From assembly GCA_014549065.1 (NCBI GenBank), contig JACDOX010000287.1:398025-462024 (forward strand): a DNA stretch of 64,000 nt, written 5' to 3'. Source of the DNA: Cardinalis cardinalis. Lineage: Eukaryota > Chordata > Aves > Passeriformes > Cardinalidae. Shown here one piece after another: positions 62,984-64,000 of this stretch. Below the pieces are notes generated by a model, which saw nothing but the letters and a program-made list of their open reading frames with translations, had not been told where the DNA came from and made no database searches. Within the stretch, counting starts at the first letter, position 1, and each line of letters opens with the position of its first letter. Made by a program: the position numbers and the translations under genes.

Positions 62984-63305
62984 CTTACCCTGCAGGTTTT
63001 TGTGGTTCAGGTGAAGCTCCAAGTCCTCTGTCTAAAACAGAATTGGTGCTTTCTCCTTCCATTTGGGTTCACCAAGGATGGGTCGCTCAGAAGAAAAATT
63101 AAAAGGACAAAGATTTCTGTTGATTGATTTATTTTCTCTTTTTCCCAGATCTCTTTATTTGTNCTTTTCCTCCATTCTGCCACGTTTCATCAGCAGGCAG
63201 TGCTTGGGAAAGCAGCTCCATCCCCTCACCTTGTCACATCNCAGCAAATTTCATTTCTTGTGGTGCACCCGACCTTCCCTAAACCGATCCTTAACATCTC
63301 CGCAG

Positions 63306-63563
63306 GGTGTGGTACTGCAACAGGAGGAGCTGAGGATGAGGGGGAGGCCGAAGCTGGCTGGATTGAAGGTGCTGCCATCCTCCTGTCTGTCATCTGCGTG
63401 GTCCTGGTCACTGCCTTCAACGACTGGAGCAAGGAGAAGCAGTTCCGGGGGCTGCAGAGCCGCATCGAGCAGGAGCAGAAGTTCACTGTGGTGCGAGGGG
63501 GACAGGTCATCCAGATCCCCGTGGCAGAGATCGTGGTGGGGGACATTGCACAGGTCAAATATG
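63306..63563 (+). CDS. ATP2B2: ATP2B2 coding exon 3: plasma-membrane Ca2+ ATPase, TM2 and start of actuator domain
   Basis: This is a 258-base internal exon: two bases completing the split Gly codon, 85 codons, then one base of the next Gly codon. The product reads CGTATGGAEDEGEAEAGW (acidic loop between TM1 and TM2), then the second transmembrane helix (IEGAAILLSVICVVLVTAFN), the conserved DWSKEKQFRGLQSRIEQEQK, and FTVVRGGQVIQIPVAEIVVG leading to DIAQVKY, the beginning of the actuator domain. The GGAEDEGEAEAG loop matches PMCA2 and differs from the loops I recall for PMCA1 and PMCA4; PMCA3 is close. The acceptor is CATCTCCGCAG (AG 63304-63305) and the donor is the strong ATG|GTGAGT. The exon is GC-rich at third codon positions, unlike exon 2. 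The frame also stays open into the intron on the 3' side until 63679, which is incidental. Confidence 0.94.
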
Positions 63564-64000
63564 GTGAGTGCACGGCCTTTGGAGCCTTGGCTTGCTCTGC
63601 TGGCCCTTCCCAGCAGCGTGGACNCGCTTCCCTGGCAGGGTTATGGGACAGAAAATCCGTGTTGGCCATGCTGAGGTGACACCTGAGCCNTCAGGGCAAA
63701 AGGAGAACATGAAGACCTGCTGTAAAACTGCACTAGGAAATCAATTCAATTGGTGTAAACTTCTTTCACTGACCAGCACAAGGACTGGTCAGTTTTCCAG
63801 TTCCTTCCAGTTTTCTGTATTTGTTCATACAAAGGTAATTCTCTATCACGGAGGATTGCATTATTGAGGTTAATTTCTTTTTGTTTCTNTCCAGTTAGGG
63901 GCAAGAGGAAGGGTTTTTAAAAGTTGTGTAGAAGGGAATTGGGCCTCTGTGATCATCTCATGAGTTGCTTCAGATCCAGATTGACCCCCCNAAATGAGGT
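63564..64000 (+). other. ATP2B2: ATP2B2 intron, 5' portion (downstream of coding exon 3)
   Basis: The intron starts with a consensus GTGAGT donor. The remaining 437 bases show no exon. The next pump residues (GDLLPADG in the family) are not encoded here, so the following exon lies beyond the window. Three to four single Ns are present. Confidence 0.9.

Larger units (their letters stand above)
41329..63305 (+). other. ATP2B2: ATP2B2 intron between coding exons 2 and 3 (21,977 bp)
   Basis: The intron runs from GTAAAA to CTCCGCAG. Splitting is after the first base of a Gly codon (G|GG), and the reading frame joins perfectly. Outside the listed repeats the content is unique AT-rich sequence without recognisable exons. 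It includes long AT-rich stretches at about 48100-49100, 53600-54700 and 59900-61250 that may hold conserved regulatory elements but show no feature I can name. No antisense or nested gene was identified. A small CpG-rich island at 47375-47645 is the only stretch unlike ordinary intron. Confidence 0.9.

Noticed and set aside
62981..63127. Possible cryptic exon after TTCTTACCCTGCAG, with an open frame to 63124
   Set aside because: The acceptor-like motif is good and lies 310 bases upstream of exon 3. However, the encoded sequence resembles no PMCA region, there is no convincing donor, and including it would disrupt the known TM1-TM2 loop. RNA-seq junctions at 62994 would be needed.
63063..63674. 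203-residue open frame over exon 3 in another frame
   Set aside because: It overlaps the real exon out of frame; its length comes from the GC-rich exon being stop-poor. The correct frame gives an unmistakable Ca2+-ATPase sequence with matching splice phases.
1..64000. CRISPR array, operon, prophage or plasmid features
   Set aside because: The window is intronic vertebrate DNA. Tandem repeats here have no regular unique spacers, and there are no ribosome-binding sites or clustered genes.

Overview
This is vertebrate nuclear DNA, most likely from a songbird or close relative. It is not a compact prokaryotic or viral region. The support is: long AT-rich, CpG-poor non-coding sequence with no dense open frames; several CR1-type LINE 3' ends, the typical bird retrotransposon; solitary LTRs of types I associate with passerine endogenous retroviruses; and two coding exons with canonical splice sites that encode a vertebrate plasma-membrane calcium ATPase. 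The bird call rests on recognising repeat families by eye and was not checked against a database.

The only gene I can support is a plus-strand P-type Ca2+-ATPase, best matched to PMCA2 (ATP2B2). Two consecutive coding exons are present. One (41131-41328, 66 codons' worth) encodes the end of the cytosolic N-terminus and transmembrane segment 1. The other (63306-63563, 86 codons' worth) encodes the loop after TM1, transmembrane segment 2 and the start of the actuator domain. Both have AG/GT boundaries and matching 2+1 split-codon phases, so they join in frame across a 21,977-bp intron. The first coding exon (N-terminal about 70 residues) lies upstream of the window and the remaining pump exons lie downstream. 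Positions 1-41130 therefore read as the tail of a very large upstream intron, and 63564-64000 as the start of the next intron.

Upstream intron (1-41130): mostly unique AT-rich sequence. It contains two related solo LTRs, each with a perfect 6-bp target-site duplication (2661-3044 and 31331-31772), a 42-44 bp minisatellite (13411-13829), a reverse CR1 (20251-20582), a large rearranged inverted duplication (27050-29746), a 100-bp tandem duplication (31091-31290), a perfect 17-bp hairpin (32341-32382), a CR1 split by an LTR (38165-39170) and a further CR1 fragment (40035-40245).

Intron between the exons (41329-63305): a 14-bp hairpin, a long poly-T tract, a small CpG-rich island (about 47375-47645), several short tandem arrays, an N-rich LTR (52943-53330), a long ATCTAT-type microsatellite (56182-56630), an LTR-like stretch with a 149-bp internal duplication, and a 73-82 bp triplicate (58989-59212).

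Roughly 200 isolated Ns are scattered through the window. They cluster in the N-rich LTR and in one arm of the inverted duplication, which suggests they mark unresolved read disagreement. I found no undescribed multi-gene system. The most interesting signals are structural: the inverted duplication, the two solo LTRs with intact target duplications, the nested CR1/LTR, the splice-site microsatellite and the intronic CpG island.
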